The notes: a model not told the origin generated them from the sequence alone. Counted from the first letter of the stretch, positions 34,501 through 48,056 are shown. The stretch is 64,000 bases of DNA from Bubalus kerabau (GCF_029407905.1 NC_073627.1:143047697-143111696), one strand, 5' to 3'. Program-made: numbers and translations.

Positions 34501-35499
34501 GATGTGATAAAATATTTATGTAAAACTAACTTGAAAATTTTAAAGTACTCCATAGAAATGGAGCCATGCTCTTACTCAGCACTGGGTCACTGTACCTGGC
34601 TTGTAAGAAGTGTTGACTTATCAGAAACAGAGACATCATATTAAAGAACTATTTTTAGAACATTTTTAGAACTATTAAAAGATGGTTTCTATTATTTGAT
34701 TTATAAAAAGTTGAATATGTAAGAGAATCAAAAGGTAAGAGATTAGAGATACAGAAGTAGAGGAATTATACTTGCAAAATACACTAATTAATAGTAGTAC
34801 TATGTGTAGGCTTCTACTAACTTAGTATTATTTCATCACTAACAACTGTACAAATACTTGCCTCTCCTTCATGGACAGGTGGATTCTTTACCACTGTGCC
34901 AGCAAGGAAGTCCAAACACCTAGTTACTATATATTATATAGACATATTAGATGATGCTACATATCAAAATACTAAGGTATAATTTATGTATAACAAACTA
35001 GACCAATTTTAGTATAGTTTCATAAGTTCTGACAAATACATACTCATGTAACCACTATATCAATCAAAATACCAATACAACCAAGATAGTCCCATCAAGA
35101 GAATTCCCAGTGCCCCCTTGGGAGTCGATCCTCTCCTCCACCCATGGTCCCAGCTAATCTTTGATTTGTTTTCTGTCACTATGGCGAGTGTATTTTCTGC
35201 AATTTTTCATAAAATAAAATCATATAGTGTCATTGTTAGTTTAAATCTATTTAATATACACAGACTGAAATTTGGGGGATTTTTCCTTTCTTAGGCCTTT
35301 GGGAAAAAGTTAAAATGATTAAACTATTTTTCATAGCTCTTTTTTCACTGACCTAAATGACATCTACTAATAAGGAAAAATTTTCTTAAATTAGTCTAAT
35401 TTAACAGAAAAATGAATAGTGAAACAAATTTGAAGAAAATATCACATTCTACTGCTGCTTGACTGTATAAATGTCAATTCAAAATCTCAATTTTCTTTT

Positions 35500-35660
35500 T
35501 TTGAAAAAAGTATTTATTTATTTGGCTGCACCAGGTCTTAGTTGCAGCACACGGGAACTTTGCTGTACCATGTGGGATCTAGTTCCCTGCCCAGGGATCA
35601 AACCCAGGGCCCCTGCACTGGGAGCCCAGAGTCTTAGCCACTGAATCACCAGGGAAGTCC
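35500..35660 (-). mobile_element. CHR-type SINE
   Basis: Reverse copy with TTGGCTGCACCAGGTCTTAG on the left and CACCAGGGAAGTCCC on the right. Confidence 0.8.
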
Positions 35661-35879
35661 CTTAAGACTATTCAATATTTCCAATAAGTTTTTGCTCACT
35701 ATAAAAGTAGACAATCTAAATCTATGGTCTATATATTCCTGGTCAATCAGAAAAACTGGGGGAAAATTGCCCAAGTTCTAAAGCAGCCAAGCTATTTTCA
35801 GTTTCTCAAATTCATGGACATTTCAAATACTTAAATTATCAAAGAGAAAAAGGAAAAAAAGAGTCAATACACCCCCCTC

Positions 35880-35957
35880 AGTTCAGTTCAGTTGCTTGGT
35901 CATGTCCGACTCTTTGCGATCCCATGAATCGCAGCACGCCAGGCCTCCCGGAGTTCA
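35880..35957 (-). mobile_element. Very short BovB 3' fragment
   Basis: 78 bp of BovB tail beginning with repeated AGTTC and ending at CCCGGAGTTCACC. Confidence 0.8.
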
Positions 35958-37279
35958 CCTTAATAACTTTTTTGAGATATAATTCACATACCATAAAACT
36001 CACCCATTTAAAGTGTATGATTCAATAGTTTTTTTAGTATGTTCACAGAGTTGTAGCAACCATCACCACAATTTAATTTTAGAACATTTTTACCACTCCA
36101 AAAAGAAACCCAGTATCATTAAATTTTAGATGTTACACCAGCATCTAAAAGAGAAAAGCATTTCTCCTAAAACATTTATGTCTATAATTAACAAAAACAA
36201 AATTAACCACGGAAGAAATCAAGAAAATGTATTGAAAGTTTCTGTGGAAATATAGGCTGTGGTCAAGAGCTGTTAAGAATGTACAGGCTGAGTTATTTTT
36301 TAGACTCTTGTAGCCCAGAATGAAAATCTCAAGAGCTTTGGTTGAATAAATTAGAAGAGCATACTGAACATGGTCCAGGTGGGTGTTTATAGCCATAGTT
36401 TTTAAGAAGTAATTCAATATAAGCCTAATAATGCATAAACTAAAGCCAGTTTCATTTTATTAAGAATATTAGGAACTCTACCTTCACTTATTTTAAATAA
36501 ATCACCCTGTTTAAAACAGAAAGAAAATCTGATTCATTTGTCCATGTATTTCATAGTATCAAATAATCTTTGTTATTTTTATAGTTAACTAAATAATTCT
36601 TTAAAGGGGTATTTATTTTTGTTATAAAGAATACAATGAAGAGGAAAGTAAAATGTGGTTTTGGGTAACTTTTATGGTAGAAAAAACAAAAGTTGGTAAC
36701 ATTTGTGTGTCACAGCCTTTGAAATATTCAAAGTTATTTCAGAAATAACTCATGTTCTCAAGTTTAAAAAAATTCATTCCATTCAACAACAAAATTTCAA
36801 ATTATTTATGCTGAGCAACCCCAGAAACAATTAAAAGTTCACAAATGCTAGAAATAACCAGATCATTTGTGAGGTAATTAAAAACACACACACAGTAAAC
36901 AGAACTTAAATATAATTAATCCTAGATCAAACCTGACAAGTACAATTTACAAAGCTCTTTAAAAGACCATTAAATTTTAAAATAAATATTCCGCATGGAA
37001 AAGCCTTTTAAGGACACTTTTAGGAAGTTATTTATAATGTAACTGTAAAAGAGTAATATTTACTTCTAAATATGATTCAATTATGTTAGAGGAAACATTT
37101 TTAATGAAATGGCAGAGAACATAAGGCTTTCCAGAAAGAGAAAATAAGGGGAAGTGAGGCAGGTTATCTTCACTAAGGGGAAAAAGGTGTGGCAGAAGAG
37201 AAAACAAATTAAAGAAGAGAGAGTTATGGAGAACATTCAGAACAAAGGATTATGGGGGTAAGAACACTGAAAACCAGTG

Positions 37280-37820
37280 TGGCGTTATCTTACAAAGTTG
37301 AGTGTTTATATAGCCTACAACCAAGCAACTCAACTCTTAGGTATATTACTTAGAAAAACCCCTGCAAGGGAGCTTCACGAGGCACACACAGAAAATGTTC
37401 AAAGCTGCACTGTTCACAAAAGCCAAAACAAAATAACCTGAATGCCCACTGGCAGGAGGATAAACAAACGGGTATATTCAAACAATGGAACATTATACAG
37501 TAGTGGTAAGAGAACAAACTATACTGAACAACTTACCAAATCTCAGAAACATCATGAGGAAAAAAACAAATTCCAAAAAACAATGTCCCTTTTCCTAAGG
37601 CTTCAAAAGCAAGCAAATCCACTGCATTATTTAGGCATCAAAATAGAAAATGTAGGATAAAGGTTATTTCTGATGGAAGAGCAAGAAAATGGTGAACAGG
37701 AAGAGAATACAGGATATTATCCACTAGGTCTTGGGTATTTATTCATTTTGTATTACGCTTTGTAACTTACATATATATGCTTCATAATACCCTTTGGAAT
37801 GTATCACATAATATTTATAT
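37280..37820 (+). repeat. Old L1-like relic
   Basis: Weak similarity to L1 ORF2 C-terminal sequence and 3'UTR; boundaries are approximate. Confidence 0.45.
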
Positions 37821-37887
37821 TAAGATAAAGGGAGGAAAAAAGAATCCTACAGCTTTCCCCGTCAACAGAGATCATCCTGTCTATAGC

Positions 37888-38051
37888 TGATCTAGAGCAT
37901 CAGAGGATGAGATGGCTGGATGGCATCACCAATGCAATGGATGTGAACTTGGGCAAACTTTAGGAGATGGTTGAAGGACAAGGAGGCCTGGCATGCTGCA
38001 GCCCATGGGGTTGCAAAGAGCTGGACATGACTGGGAGACTGAACAACAACA
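37888..38051 (+). mobile_element. BovB/ART-type 3' fragment
   Basis: Contains GAGATGGCTGGATGGCATCA and ends with an (AAC)n-like tail at 38,042-38,056. Confidence 0.8.
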
Positions 38052-38309
38052 ACAAAGTCTATAATACTAGGCCCATGAAGGACTTCCTCACACCTTGTAG
38101 TCTGGCTTGAATGTTTAAAATTTTTTTAAATTGCAATATTTAAAAAGCAGGAACAATTAAAATTAAGTTATGGCTGTACTCTTTAGAAGGACATATACTA
38201 CACACTATACACCACAGTCTCCCTGCTCCCCATTCCTTTATACCTACCAACTTTATTAATTTCCATTAATTGGTTAGCCCTGTGTACATCAGTTTGTGAA
38301 CTAGGATCT

Positions 38310-38400
38310 GCTTCAACACCTTCATTTTATGTGGTATCTGAGGCTCTGAATGATTAAGTGACTTGCCTAAGGTCACACAGCTTTGATGGGCTAAACCTCA
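38310..38400 (+). repeat. MIR relic
   Basis: GACTTGCCTAAGGTCACACA core motif of MIR. Confidence 0.75.
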
Positions 38401-39500
38401 GTAGTCTTTTCAAACACCTTACTATTTTCCACTTTCTACTTACTGAGTTATATATGTTTTAAATGAATATACTGTTTCTGAAAGTAAGGGACTACATAGG
38501 CAGGTCAGCAGGCATTAGAACATACTATATGCTCTCATTAATACAGAGGTGATGTGAAATATTATACAAGGACTAAAATAGCTTCTGACTGCCAAGAAGT
38601 GTTTCTTTATCTGAGTTCCCCTAAATTGTGACAATAGCCACTTAAAAAATACGTATCTATATAACAACTATATTGAGATATAATTCATATACCATACAAC
38701 TCACCCATTTAAAGTTTCAAAGCCTTTTAGTATATGTCTTTTTAGCATGTGTAGTACTAAACCACCAATCCATCTGGCCCTAGGTAATAATGACCACTTT
38801 AAAAAACAAAGGCACACAGTACTGTTAGTAACTGCATACAATACAAATCCAATATTCTCCATGAAACTGCGTTAAGACGTTTGTGTACCCTACAATAGGC
38901 ATAAGATCCCTAATTAAGAACACAAGAATTCAATATTGCCAGTGGGAGGTTAAAAGGTGGATAATAAAGTATATACTCTTCCTCCAACAAGGGAATTAAG
39001 TTATTTCAAGCTCCAGATATTGTTCTATCTATAGACCATTGGTCTTAAGAAAGGGATACTAGACACCTGCTTAAAACAACAGCTGCAAAGGGATAAGAAT
39101 ATGATTCCTAATGTAATTCTTAAGGCTAGATGTGAATTCTGGGATACAAATCATATGAGTTATACCCAAAAGTACTTTGTGAAAGATTATTTTTGCAACT
39201 GAAAAAAAAAAAGTTTCAAGGTTTATGGTTAAGTAGCTAATGCTTTGCAATTACTGCAATTTCATTCAAGAGCCCCACTATGACACTTTAAAATTTCTAA
39301 GTTTGGTGCAAAGCATGGAAGCAATCACCTAAAAATAAGCATAACAAAACTGTTGGACTCAGTTATTTTAAAACAGTGCAAGTACTGCTCTCTCTAAATA
39401 TAGAGGTTTAATTTTGAAAGAATTCCCCGCAGCAGGTGGTAACCAATATTGGGTTTAAACTCAGTGTTTTATTTTTTAAATCTTGGTCTAATCCAATTGT

Positions 39501-39709
39501 GGTGGTGCTAGTGGTAAAAAGCTTACCTGCCAATGCAGGAGATGTAAGAAACATGGATTTGATCTTTGGGTTGGGAAGATGCCTGGAGGAGGGTATGGCA
39601 ACCTACTCCAGTATTCAAGCCTGGAGAATCCCATGGACAGAGAAGCCTGGCGGGCTACACACGGGGTTGCACAGAGTCGGACACCACTGAAGCAACAGGG
39701 CACATGTAC
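39501..39709 (+). mobile_element. Bov-tA SINE
   Basis: Diverged Bov-tA flanked by AATCCAATTGT at 39,490-39,500 and 39,710-39,720. Confidence 0.9.
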
Positions 39710-40045
39710 AATCCAATTGTAGATGTTGGTCACTTTCAGATTTGTTGCCATTTTGCAGTTATAAAATACTTATCATAAAATACATCTCACATGGTTAATA
39801 GCTATTACCATATAGTTATATTTTTATTGTTACATAACTTTATATAATATATAGTTATGGTTTTCTATAATGATATTGTTGTAGAAAAAATAACTATTAC
39901 AGTTTTTATAAATTACTAAGATGATAAGAAATTCTTTTACTCATTATACTCTCTTGGGAACTATTACCACAATGGCATCAGAAATTATTTCTAAAGGAAT
40001 GATGCAGAGAAAACAAAGAACAACTAAAACAATTCCATTCACTGG

Positions 40046-40243
40046 GATCTGATGCTGGGAAAGACTAAGGCGGGAGGAAAAGGGGACGACAGTATGAGAT
40101 GGCTGGATGGCATCACTGACTCAATGGCCATAAGTCTGAGTCAACTCTGGGAGTTGGTGATGGACAGGGAGGCCTGGCGTGCTGCAGTCCATGGGGTCTC
40201 AAAAGAGTCAGACACAACTGAGCAACTGAACTGAACTGAATTA
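40046..40243 (+). mobile_element. BovB 3' fragment
   Basis: Short 5'-truncated BovB end with the ACTGAACTGA tail. Confidence 0.82.
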
Positions 40244-41140
40244 ATTATGCTACCTGATTAATCTTCCAAGACTTTTTGTGAGAGATGGCAATTTTCATCA
40301 CCTCGCTTTATATAAATGAAACCAATGCATAGATAATTTATTAAAAACAGCTATATGAATTTGTTTTGACAGCAGATACCTGTATGTTGGCTACACAATT
40401 CTATCCAATCAAATCTCAACATAAGCAGGTAATTTAAAAGACTACAATAGACACACTACTGCTCCTCATTGCTTGTGAAATCTCTACTAGTTGTTTTGGC
40501 CTGGTTGCAATATTATTAACCATCTACTTTCAGAATTTCAGTGTAACTTTATCTCACCTCACAATAAAACTAACCATCTTACAGATATCTTTTCCTCCAA
40601 CCTGCAGCAAAAATATGCAGGTATCACCATCAAAATGTCCTCAAGAGTGAACATCCAAACTATTCGTCAATAACTAAACTCCATTAACTCCTCACGACAT
40701 CTGTTCCTCCATTTCTCTGTGCCTTGGAGAAGTGGGGGCTGGGGTGAGGTGAGTGACAAAAGGTCTATCTAGACACTCAGAGCTAAACTGGGAAGCATCT
40801 TTAGACTCCTTCCCCTTTAATCCCAAACCTAATCAAAAGGTCCAGTCAATTTAATCTCCTAAGTATCTGTCACATCTCCCCTTAGATATCCTCATTCCTA
40901 CTACCACAGAAATGGTTCGGCCTCAGATGGTGGTTCACCTAGATCATCACATGCCTCTTAATTGCTCTCCTCACCTCCAGTTTTGCCCCCTCCAAGCCAT
41001 CGACTGCACTAGAGAACCAGATCATTATTTTGAAAGCACAGTTATGACCATGCTGCTACCTTATTTAAAACCTTTCAGTGGCATCCTGTCACCTATCTAA
41101 AGGCCAAAATCCAAGTTCCTTAGCATGTCCTACAAAGCTT

Positions 41141-41313
41141 CTCATGTTGGGAGAGACTGAGGGCAGAAGGAGAAGGGGGCAATAGAGGATGAAATGGTTG
41201 GATGGCATCACTGACTCAATGGACATGAGTTTGAGTAAACTGATAGTACAAAACAGGGAAGTCTGGTGTGCGGCAGTCCAGGGGACCGCAAAGAGTCAGA
41301 CACAACAACAAAG
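41141..41313 (+). mobile_element. BovB 3' fragment
   Basis: Short diverged BovB end with an ACAACAAC tail. Confidence 0.78.
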
Positions 41314-42234
41314 CTCTACAGTCTAGCCCGTTCGTCTCCCACCTCACTCCTTAGTTCAGTCAACTTCTTAGACTGTTATCTCTGCATTTGTTCACACTGT
41401 ACTCTTAAATGGCCTCCTCTGACTCTCATCAAACCTCACTTTAACTTTCTCTTACCCACTGATTAAAACACGAATGAGTTTTTTCTGGTCTCCCCAGATG
41501 CGACTGGATTTTCCTTCTATGTCCATATCATACTTTTTGCATATTTCTATTATTGCAGCTACATTCTATTATAATAATCTATGAGTATGTCTATTTCTTT
41601 CACTCATCCTGCGGTCAAGGAATGTGTCTTATTAATCTTTTTATCCCTAGAACCTAGAGAGTCCTGGGAATAATAAACATTCAATAATTATTCAATGCAC
41701 AAATATCCCTACACTATTTCTAAAACTATAAAAAAGCATTTGATACCATTTGCAGTCACAGGTAATAGTAACTTTTATATCAGGCATAGTTTGATTACTT
41801 AGGAAAACTATGGCAGAGTTGGCAGTGCCTTGACTCACTGCTCCTGAGCAAGAAAATGAAAGAAGTTCCTATCACACAAACAAATTGCTATGGACAAAGC
41901 TATGGTTACAGTAATAAAAATCTTTCATCTAGTCACCTGCAGTTAAACAGGCAAAAAATGATAGTGACTTGGAAGAGAGTTTTGCTTTTGTGAGGATTAA
42001 CTGGGATAATGTAATAAAGTGCTAAATAAGCAATCAAATAACATAAGCACTCAAAAAAAAAAAAAAGAGTAAGAATAGAAGATATACATTGGTCTCTTCC
42101 TTGAGATCCTGGCACAGAGCTCCTAAAACCCTTGTAATTTCCCAAGTGATAACAGCACTAGGAGTATCTCTTAGTGGCAACTCTGGGTCAGCTCCTAGAT
42201 GGAAAGACTAAACCACAAAGAGAAGCTTAGAATT

Positions 42235-42800
42235 TTCAGCCACTACCTCCTAGTATCCAGAGATGGGGGAAGGGCTGGCAATGGAGTTAATAACTGATCA
42301 TGTCTGTATGATGAAGCCTCCGTGAAAATCCCAAAGTACAGGGTTCAGAGAGCTTATGGGGTTCACCCATACTGAGAGGGTGACACACCCCAGATCCACA
42401 GGCACAGAAGCTCCTGCACTTGAAACCTTCCCAAGACTGCGCCCTGTCTACCTCTTCATCTGACTGCTATCTGAATCTTTATCATACCCTTTAATATACT
42501 GGTAAACATCAGCATTTCTCTGAGTTCTGGGAGCTGCTGTAGCAAATTAATTGAACCTGAGGAGGGGGCTTGGGACCCTCCAATCCAGTCAAATCTAACA
42601 GAAGTTGTGGGTATCTGAGGACTTACTACTTGTAACTGGTATCTGAAGTGGTATGGGAGCAGTCTTGGGGGACTATGCCCTTAACCTCCAGGTAAACAGT
42701 GCTGGATTGAGGTAAATTGTAGAACACCCAGCTGGTGTCACGGAGAACTGTTTTGGCGGGGAGGGGGAACCCTGACACATGTGGTTTTTCCCTACACAGG
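42235..42800 (+). repeat. Ancient LTR-like repeat, possibly ERVL class
   Basis: Phrases such as GAGTTCTGGGAGCTGCTGTA, GAACCTGAGGAGGGGGCTTG and ACACCCAGCTGGTGTC are familiar from an old mammal-wide LTR. Boundaries and family are uncertain. I see no retroviral coding sequence. Confidence 0.5.
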
Positions 42801-44658
42801 AAAAAAGACACACTGGTGGAAAACTGAATTTTTCCAATATGAATGGTACCTATTAGTTTATGCTTATGGAAAAGTCTTCTTGTTTAATAGGATGATGAAC
42901 ATCAAAGTCCTTGAGACATCATCTTGGGAAGTATATAATGATTACAACACTCAAAGTACAAGTAGAAATCCATCACTCATTTAACAATATCTGTTGATGA
43001 CCTACTCTGAACAAATTATGAATAGGTTTGCTGAACCAGTGCAGGAAACTGGATTAATTTATCAATTAAAGTGAACAGATCTGAGAAGAAAATTTCAACT
43101 CACTTTACAAACAACAAAACTGGAGCCCAGAGAAAGAAACTGCTGTTCCTCCTCAATTGGAAGAAGAGAGAACCATACCCTAGTTTGCCCCAAGGCCATA
43201 CTATGAATAGTTCAAGATTTTCATTTACAACAAAAACCAAAAGTTTTTAATGAAGTGGAATGTGGGTAGTACATTACTGTACTATGCCAAGAAACATGTA
43301 ATATTTATATAAAGCCCTTGATACAGTGCTTTTCACATGGTAAATGCTCAATAATGGCAGCTATTACCTCCAGCTGTATGGTCTCTGGAAGGCTGAGTGC
43401 GTGGTATCTACCTGGCAACAACTGCTTGACTAAATTGATAATAGAGCCACAGGACTTCTAATCTAATTTAACCTTTTGATTTTCCAGATGGAAAAAGAGA
43501 AATCTAAAAGAGCTAAACGACCTGCAAAGCCAGCCATAGTGAGTGAGTTAGAGCCAAGACCAAACCCTGAATCCCCAGTTGGGCTTCCATTACATGTCCA
43601 CAGGTCTGTGGCTTAGCTATAAGGTTTTATTCCAACTCTCACAGGAAAGTAATTAAGAACAGAGCTGCTATACCTAACTTTTTTCAATCTTTTTATTAAA
43701 GTCAGCATTGAGCTATGATTTTGATATAAGAATCAGCAAAGCATAATGGCAACATATAGTCTTACGAGTTAAAAACGAAACAACAGTCTTGGTAACGCAA
43801 TTCTATCAGGGACACCTGATAAATGGAAAGGCTACCAGAGCAGCTGTTATATGTGCTGAAGGAGACTAAAAGCAGAATACAAATACAAAAGAGAAAAGGA
43901 TTTAAATAAAACGTTTTCCAAAACACACTGAAAATGTGACAATAGCTGTGGGTCACTAAGAAACTGAGATTATGTCTCTTGGCATACAGCAACAACACAA
44001 TGGTTTGTTTTAAGCAACACTAACAGAAAGTTCAATAAAAACACTGCGAGACCAAGACTAAAAGCCACAAGGTAGGAAGAGTTCCAGTAAGCAACCAAAA
44101 AGTTCTCCATTTCACAAAGAGTGGAAAGATGAATCGTGAACTTTCAGGTCCTTATGCATTATGAGATTAGAATGCCCTCCTAGTTCTCTAAAAATTAAAA
44201 AATAATCTCTGTATGGGAGGAAAAACGGGGCAGGGCATAGAGAGAAATCCAATCTATTTGTGGTGACTTAAATTCAACTCAACAAATATTTTCTAAAAAT
44301 CTACTATGTGTGAAATATGCAAGATGCTTGCCTTGCCTCAGAGACTTCAGAATTACATGGGAGAAGGGAGAACGGGGTTCACGGAAGTACACAAATAACC
44401 CAAGGCAGAACAGAAGCGCTCTGAGAGAGGTTCCAGTCAGGGCTATGAGACTCAGAAAAGGTTTCACAGGAGAAGTGGGGAAGAAGGGTAGGCGAGTGGG
44501 TGAATGGCCGACCGGGAGAGGTCAACTCCCGGTTTCCTTTACAACTGCCCGCCTCTTCACGCGCTAGGCGGGCGCCCGTCTCACCCTCTCCGGCGGGGGC
44601 AGGCACTAAGGCTCTCTACCAGGCCAACCCGCCTTGATTCTCTTCCGCCATTTCTCAC

Positions 44659-44880
44659 CTCGGAGGCTTCCAAATTCCTCCTCGGTCAACCTTGTCTGAA
44701 GACTGAAGACAACGCTGAGAGGAGAGAGACCCAAGGCGGGCGACCGGAGCCCTCTCTGGTCACAAGCTGGAGCCTGCTGCCAGGCCTCATCCCCATGGCA
44801 ACGTCGCCAAGCGCCGGTTCGAACGCCCGCGCCGACGCCCGCGCTCCGGCAGTCCCACACCGTTCACCAATGAGCATCGA
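44659..44880 (-). other. KIF24: Probable noncoding exon 1 of KIF24
   Basis: This is the most likely first exon of KIF24, in the CpG-rich block between the two genes. A clean donor, CCTCCGAG followed by GTGAGAAATGG on the minus strand, sets the left boundary at 44,659. The right boundary (transcription start) is a guess from the position of the CCAAT boxes and could be anywhere from about 44,780 to 44,950. No recognisable KIF24 protein is encoded here, since the annotated-like start codon is in exon 2. Intron 1 is then about 23.9 kb. Confidence 0.55.
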
Positions 44881-45059
44881 GGGAACTCGTGGACATGGAC
44901 CGCCTTCTCTTCTAGAAGGCCAATCAGAAACCTGATGAAACAGTGGGCGTAACTCTCAATTTCCGTCTTCCAACCAATCGGTCCACTGAAATGAAAATCT
45001 CGCGATGTTCTAAGTGAGCGAAACGCACCTTTGAGGCGGGTCCAGGATCCTTCCGCCCC

Positions 45060-45157
45060 GAGCTGTTGGTCTTCCAAAGCGCAACCCAGCTCTTGGGATT
45101 GGTCGACGGACTGCCAGTTTTCGCCGAAGGTCCGCCTTTTGCCTCCTTCTACTTGTG
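45060..45157 (+). other. NUDT2: Probable noncoding exon 1 of NUDT2
   Basis: A strong donor, ACTTGTG followed by GTGAGT, at 45,158 on the plus strand ends this exon inside the CpG block. The left end is uncertain; the inverted CCAAT at 45,098 could be upstream of the true start. No ATG opens a frame into the Nudix protein, so it is taken as 5'UTR, spliced to the exon at 53,227. Additional untranslated exons in the 8-kb intron cannot be excluded. Confidence 0.55.
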
Positions 45158-45734
45158 GTGAGTAGCCTTACAGGGGGATTAGGGGTTTAGTTCTCCGCGG
45201 AGAAACCGAGGCTCGGAGCAATGCGAGTCTGCAGCTGACTAACCTCCGGTCTCTGTAGGGTCAGGAGTGGACTTGCCCTTCTCCAGCTGGCTGTGGGGCG
45301 CGGGCAGGCCAGACTCCAGCCGCTGCAGAGAGAAGGGAGGGGCCCTCTGGGGACCCCGCGAGCCTTGTTTGTCCCCAGACGAGTGGTGATCGGGAAGGTC
45401 GTCGGAAACCCAGAGTACCGGGTGTGGGGCCCAGCGACCCGAGCGCCATACCTTCCCTTCCTTGGGCCTCAGTTTTAACTTTGTTATTACTATTTAAACC
45501 CTGCCTACTTTCCAAGAGAGGTTTTATATTTTCTAATTACTTCCTTTATTGAATGGATACTATCGTGACAGTTAACAACAGAAAGTCACAGGAGAGTCCT
45601 ACTACCTAAAAACTTTTTTTCTTGTGGCCTAGTTTGGACCTTATGTATCTATTATATCTTTTAAGGGGGAAAATAAATAAATATATGAATGACATTAAAT
45701 AAGTTGAATGCAATCAAATAGCCAAATGTAGCTG

Positions 45735-45965
45735 GTGTAGAGTCCAGGATGAGAGCACTGGTGTTAGGGGTCGGGCAGATCTGCTTTTGAGTCTCTACCC
45801 AGACTCATCTCTGAGCTGTAATTTTCTTTTTCCTCTTCTGAAAACGGGGAGTAATGCCTCATAGGGTTGTTGTGAAAATTAAGTGAAATAATGAAGGTAA
45901 AGCACTTGGCAAAATGCCTGACAAGTAGTAACTCTTCCAAAAGTGGTAGCTATTATCTTCATACT
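45735..45965 (+). repeat. MIR relic
   Basis: ATAGGGTTGTTGTGAAAATT followed by AAAGCACTTGGCAAAATGCC is typical MIR sequence; it lies in NUDT2 intron 1. Confidence 0.75.
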
Positions 45966-46269
45966 AGAAATAAGAAAATATATTAGCCAATGGAACCAGT
46001 AGATGTACTGTAATTGAGTGCCCAATTTAGTTCAAAACTTGTCAGTTAAATAAATAATGATTAAGGAAACAATCCATTCTTCAAAAGAGTGAAATTTCTT
46101 CCTAGTAGCTATATTAAAATATCTTGTGGGGCTGTCAGGGATGTACATGGTGTGATGAACAGTGTGTTCACAGACAGTTTTGCAGAAAATATGAGAAGTC
46201 ATTTTTTTATTTAACTGTTAATGAAAGCTAAGAGCATGCCATTAAAACATAACAGAGAAGCTTTCTGAT

Positions 46270-46480
46270 GATGTTTTATACAGGGGTTAAGTATGACATA
46301 TATTTAGTACTTTTGATATGTCAGACCCTACATATACATTATTTATTTTAATCTACAACTGTTAATAGTAGGTTGGTATTTCCTTATTTGGAAAATGAGG
46401 CCTAGAGAAGTGTGTTGCTCAAAATAACATGCTGTTGAATTAGGGAGCTAAGTCTCACTGCAAAGCCAGCCATGCTTTTC
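46270..46480 (+). repeat. MIR relic
   Basis: Diverged MIR with AAAATGAGGCCTAGAGAAGT. Confidence 0.65.
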
Positions 46481-46565
46481 TGTGTTGTGCGTTCTGTTTT
46501 TGATTGAGAAAGGATGAAAATACTTGGAATACAATCAGTCTTTACTGTCTGAGCTGCCAGGGAAG

Positions 46566-46784
46566 CCTTCCAGGTGATGCTGATGGTAAAGAACCCTCCT
46601 GCCAATGCAGGAGACATAAGAGAAGGGGGTTCAATCCCAGGATTGGGAAGATTCACTGGAGGAGGAAATAACAATCCCCTCCAGTATTCTTGCCTGCAGA
46701 ATCCCATGGACAGAGGAGCCTGGAGAGCTACAGTCCATAGGGTCACAAAGAGTCAGACACAACTGAAGCGACTTAGCAAGCAAG
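46566..46784 (+). mobile_element. Bov-tA SINE
   Basis: Diverged full-length Bov-tA ending in a GCAAGCAAGCAA tail. Confidence 0.85.
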
Positions 46785-48056
46785 CAAACTCCTAGTCATC
46801 CTTTAAAAACCTTATGGAGTACCCCTTGACCTAAAGATAATCATTCCTTCTTTGCTGTCTTTACATCTCACACATACCTTTGTGATGCACAAAACACATC
46901 TGGTGACTTGTCTGTTTAAATATCTTCCACTTTCACTAGTATTCAGCTTCCTGTCTACTCTTCAGTCCTGCCACACTGCTTGTCGAATGGGACACACTCA
47001 ACAGACATTAGATGAGAGAATGAATCCTTTCAGGCTCTAGTGTTAGAATTCCCCATGTTTGCTTTCCAGAATTGTACAGCAGATGGCACTAATAGGCCAC
47101 TTAACAGTTCTCCTTCACCAGAAATGATTTTTGTCCCAACCTTGTCTGACTTTGACTTCATCCTTGAAGCCAGTATTCATGTCATTACAGGTGAAATCTC
47201 CCATTTCCTCCCTCAGCCAAACAGCAAAGATAGCAAGATGACTCAGCAGCTTAGTCTATGAAACAGTGGCAGATGTCCAGGTAAAGGTGAGGTTGAGGGA
47301 ACATTTTCTTTGTCTCAACTCATCAGTTTCTGGTAGATGGGGGTTTTTTCTTTTCTTTCTTTTTTAGTTTTATCTTTTTGTTGATGTTGTTGCTTTATTC
47401 AAGGATGGGAGCCTTATTTCTGTTCACTTCTTCTAAAGGGAAGAAGGGACTAGGAGAATTGGAGAAGAGACCATTATGATGTGGGATGTGAAGAGAAGCT
47501 GAGCAGTCACATAGCTAGCTGCTTGTAGGCAGGCAGAGTTGACCTTCGTCCTCATAGTGGAGTGGCCTGGTCAAATTTCCTGGACACTAGTGCCCCAAGT
47601 TAGTTACTTGTGTGTTTGTCCAAGGCTGGCATCAAGCTTGTCCCCAATACTTGGTGCTTGAGAACCCTCAGGCTACTGGGTATGGTTTTGAACGTGTGGT
47701 TATAGGCTCCAGCTTCCCAGAAAAAAAAAAAAAAAAGCAGAGGCATAAAAAACCTTTATCAGAGAGAGGAAGTTTAGGGGCATCAGACTACACTTTACCC
47801 CTCCAGGGTTGTCTTTGGGCAACAGGATCTTCATCTATGTCAGCCTCCAACTAAAACTTCTGTGAATAGGATTCCAGTTAGACATCTTTAAAATCCTCCA
47901 TATGAATGTAGATCAAAGTGTGGGAATTTTGGGACTGGAAGCGATTTAATAAATCATTTTCGTATCCTCTCTCAGGGCCACTTGTGCCCTAAGCCCTGCT
48001 CTTTCGCGGTAAGCAAAGTTGTATAATGGAAAAAAGTACAAACTTTGGAGTTAGAC

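Larger units (their letters stand above)
20759..44658 (-). other. KIF24: KIF24 intron 1 (about 23.9 kb)
   Basis: The long first intron separates the promoter exon from the first coding exon. It is loaded with BovB, SINE and L1 insertions, listed individually. Sections without anything I can name include 20,820-21,990, 35,960-37,280, 38,410-39,480, 41,320-42,230 and 42,810-44,300. Confidence 0.75.
44560..45450. promoter_or_regulatory. CpG-rich bidirectional promoter of KIF24 and NUDT2
   Basis: A GC- and CpG-rich block lies between divergently transcribed KIF24 (minus) and NUDT2 (plus). It contains four CCAAT boxes: plus-strand at 44,867-44,871, 44,920-44,924 and 44,974-44,978, and inverted (ATTGG) at 45,098-45,102. 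It also has a TCTCGCGA element at 44,998-45,005. Donor sites face away from it on both sides (44,658 minus, 45,158 plus). No TATA box is evident. In human the two genes are also head to head on 9p13.3, which supports a shared promoter. Exact start sites are not visible in the sequence. Confidence 0.75.

Noticed and set aside
42235..42800. Functional endogenous retrovirus
   Set aside because: Only an old LTR-like stretch is seen; no gag, pol or env reading frame is present.
44504..44935. 143-codon frame in the CpG-rich promoter
   Set aside because: High GC lowers stop frequency; no recognisable domain, and it runs across the promoter opposite to KIF24 exon 1.
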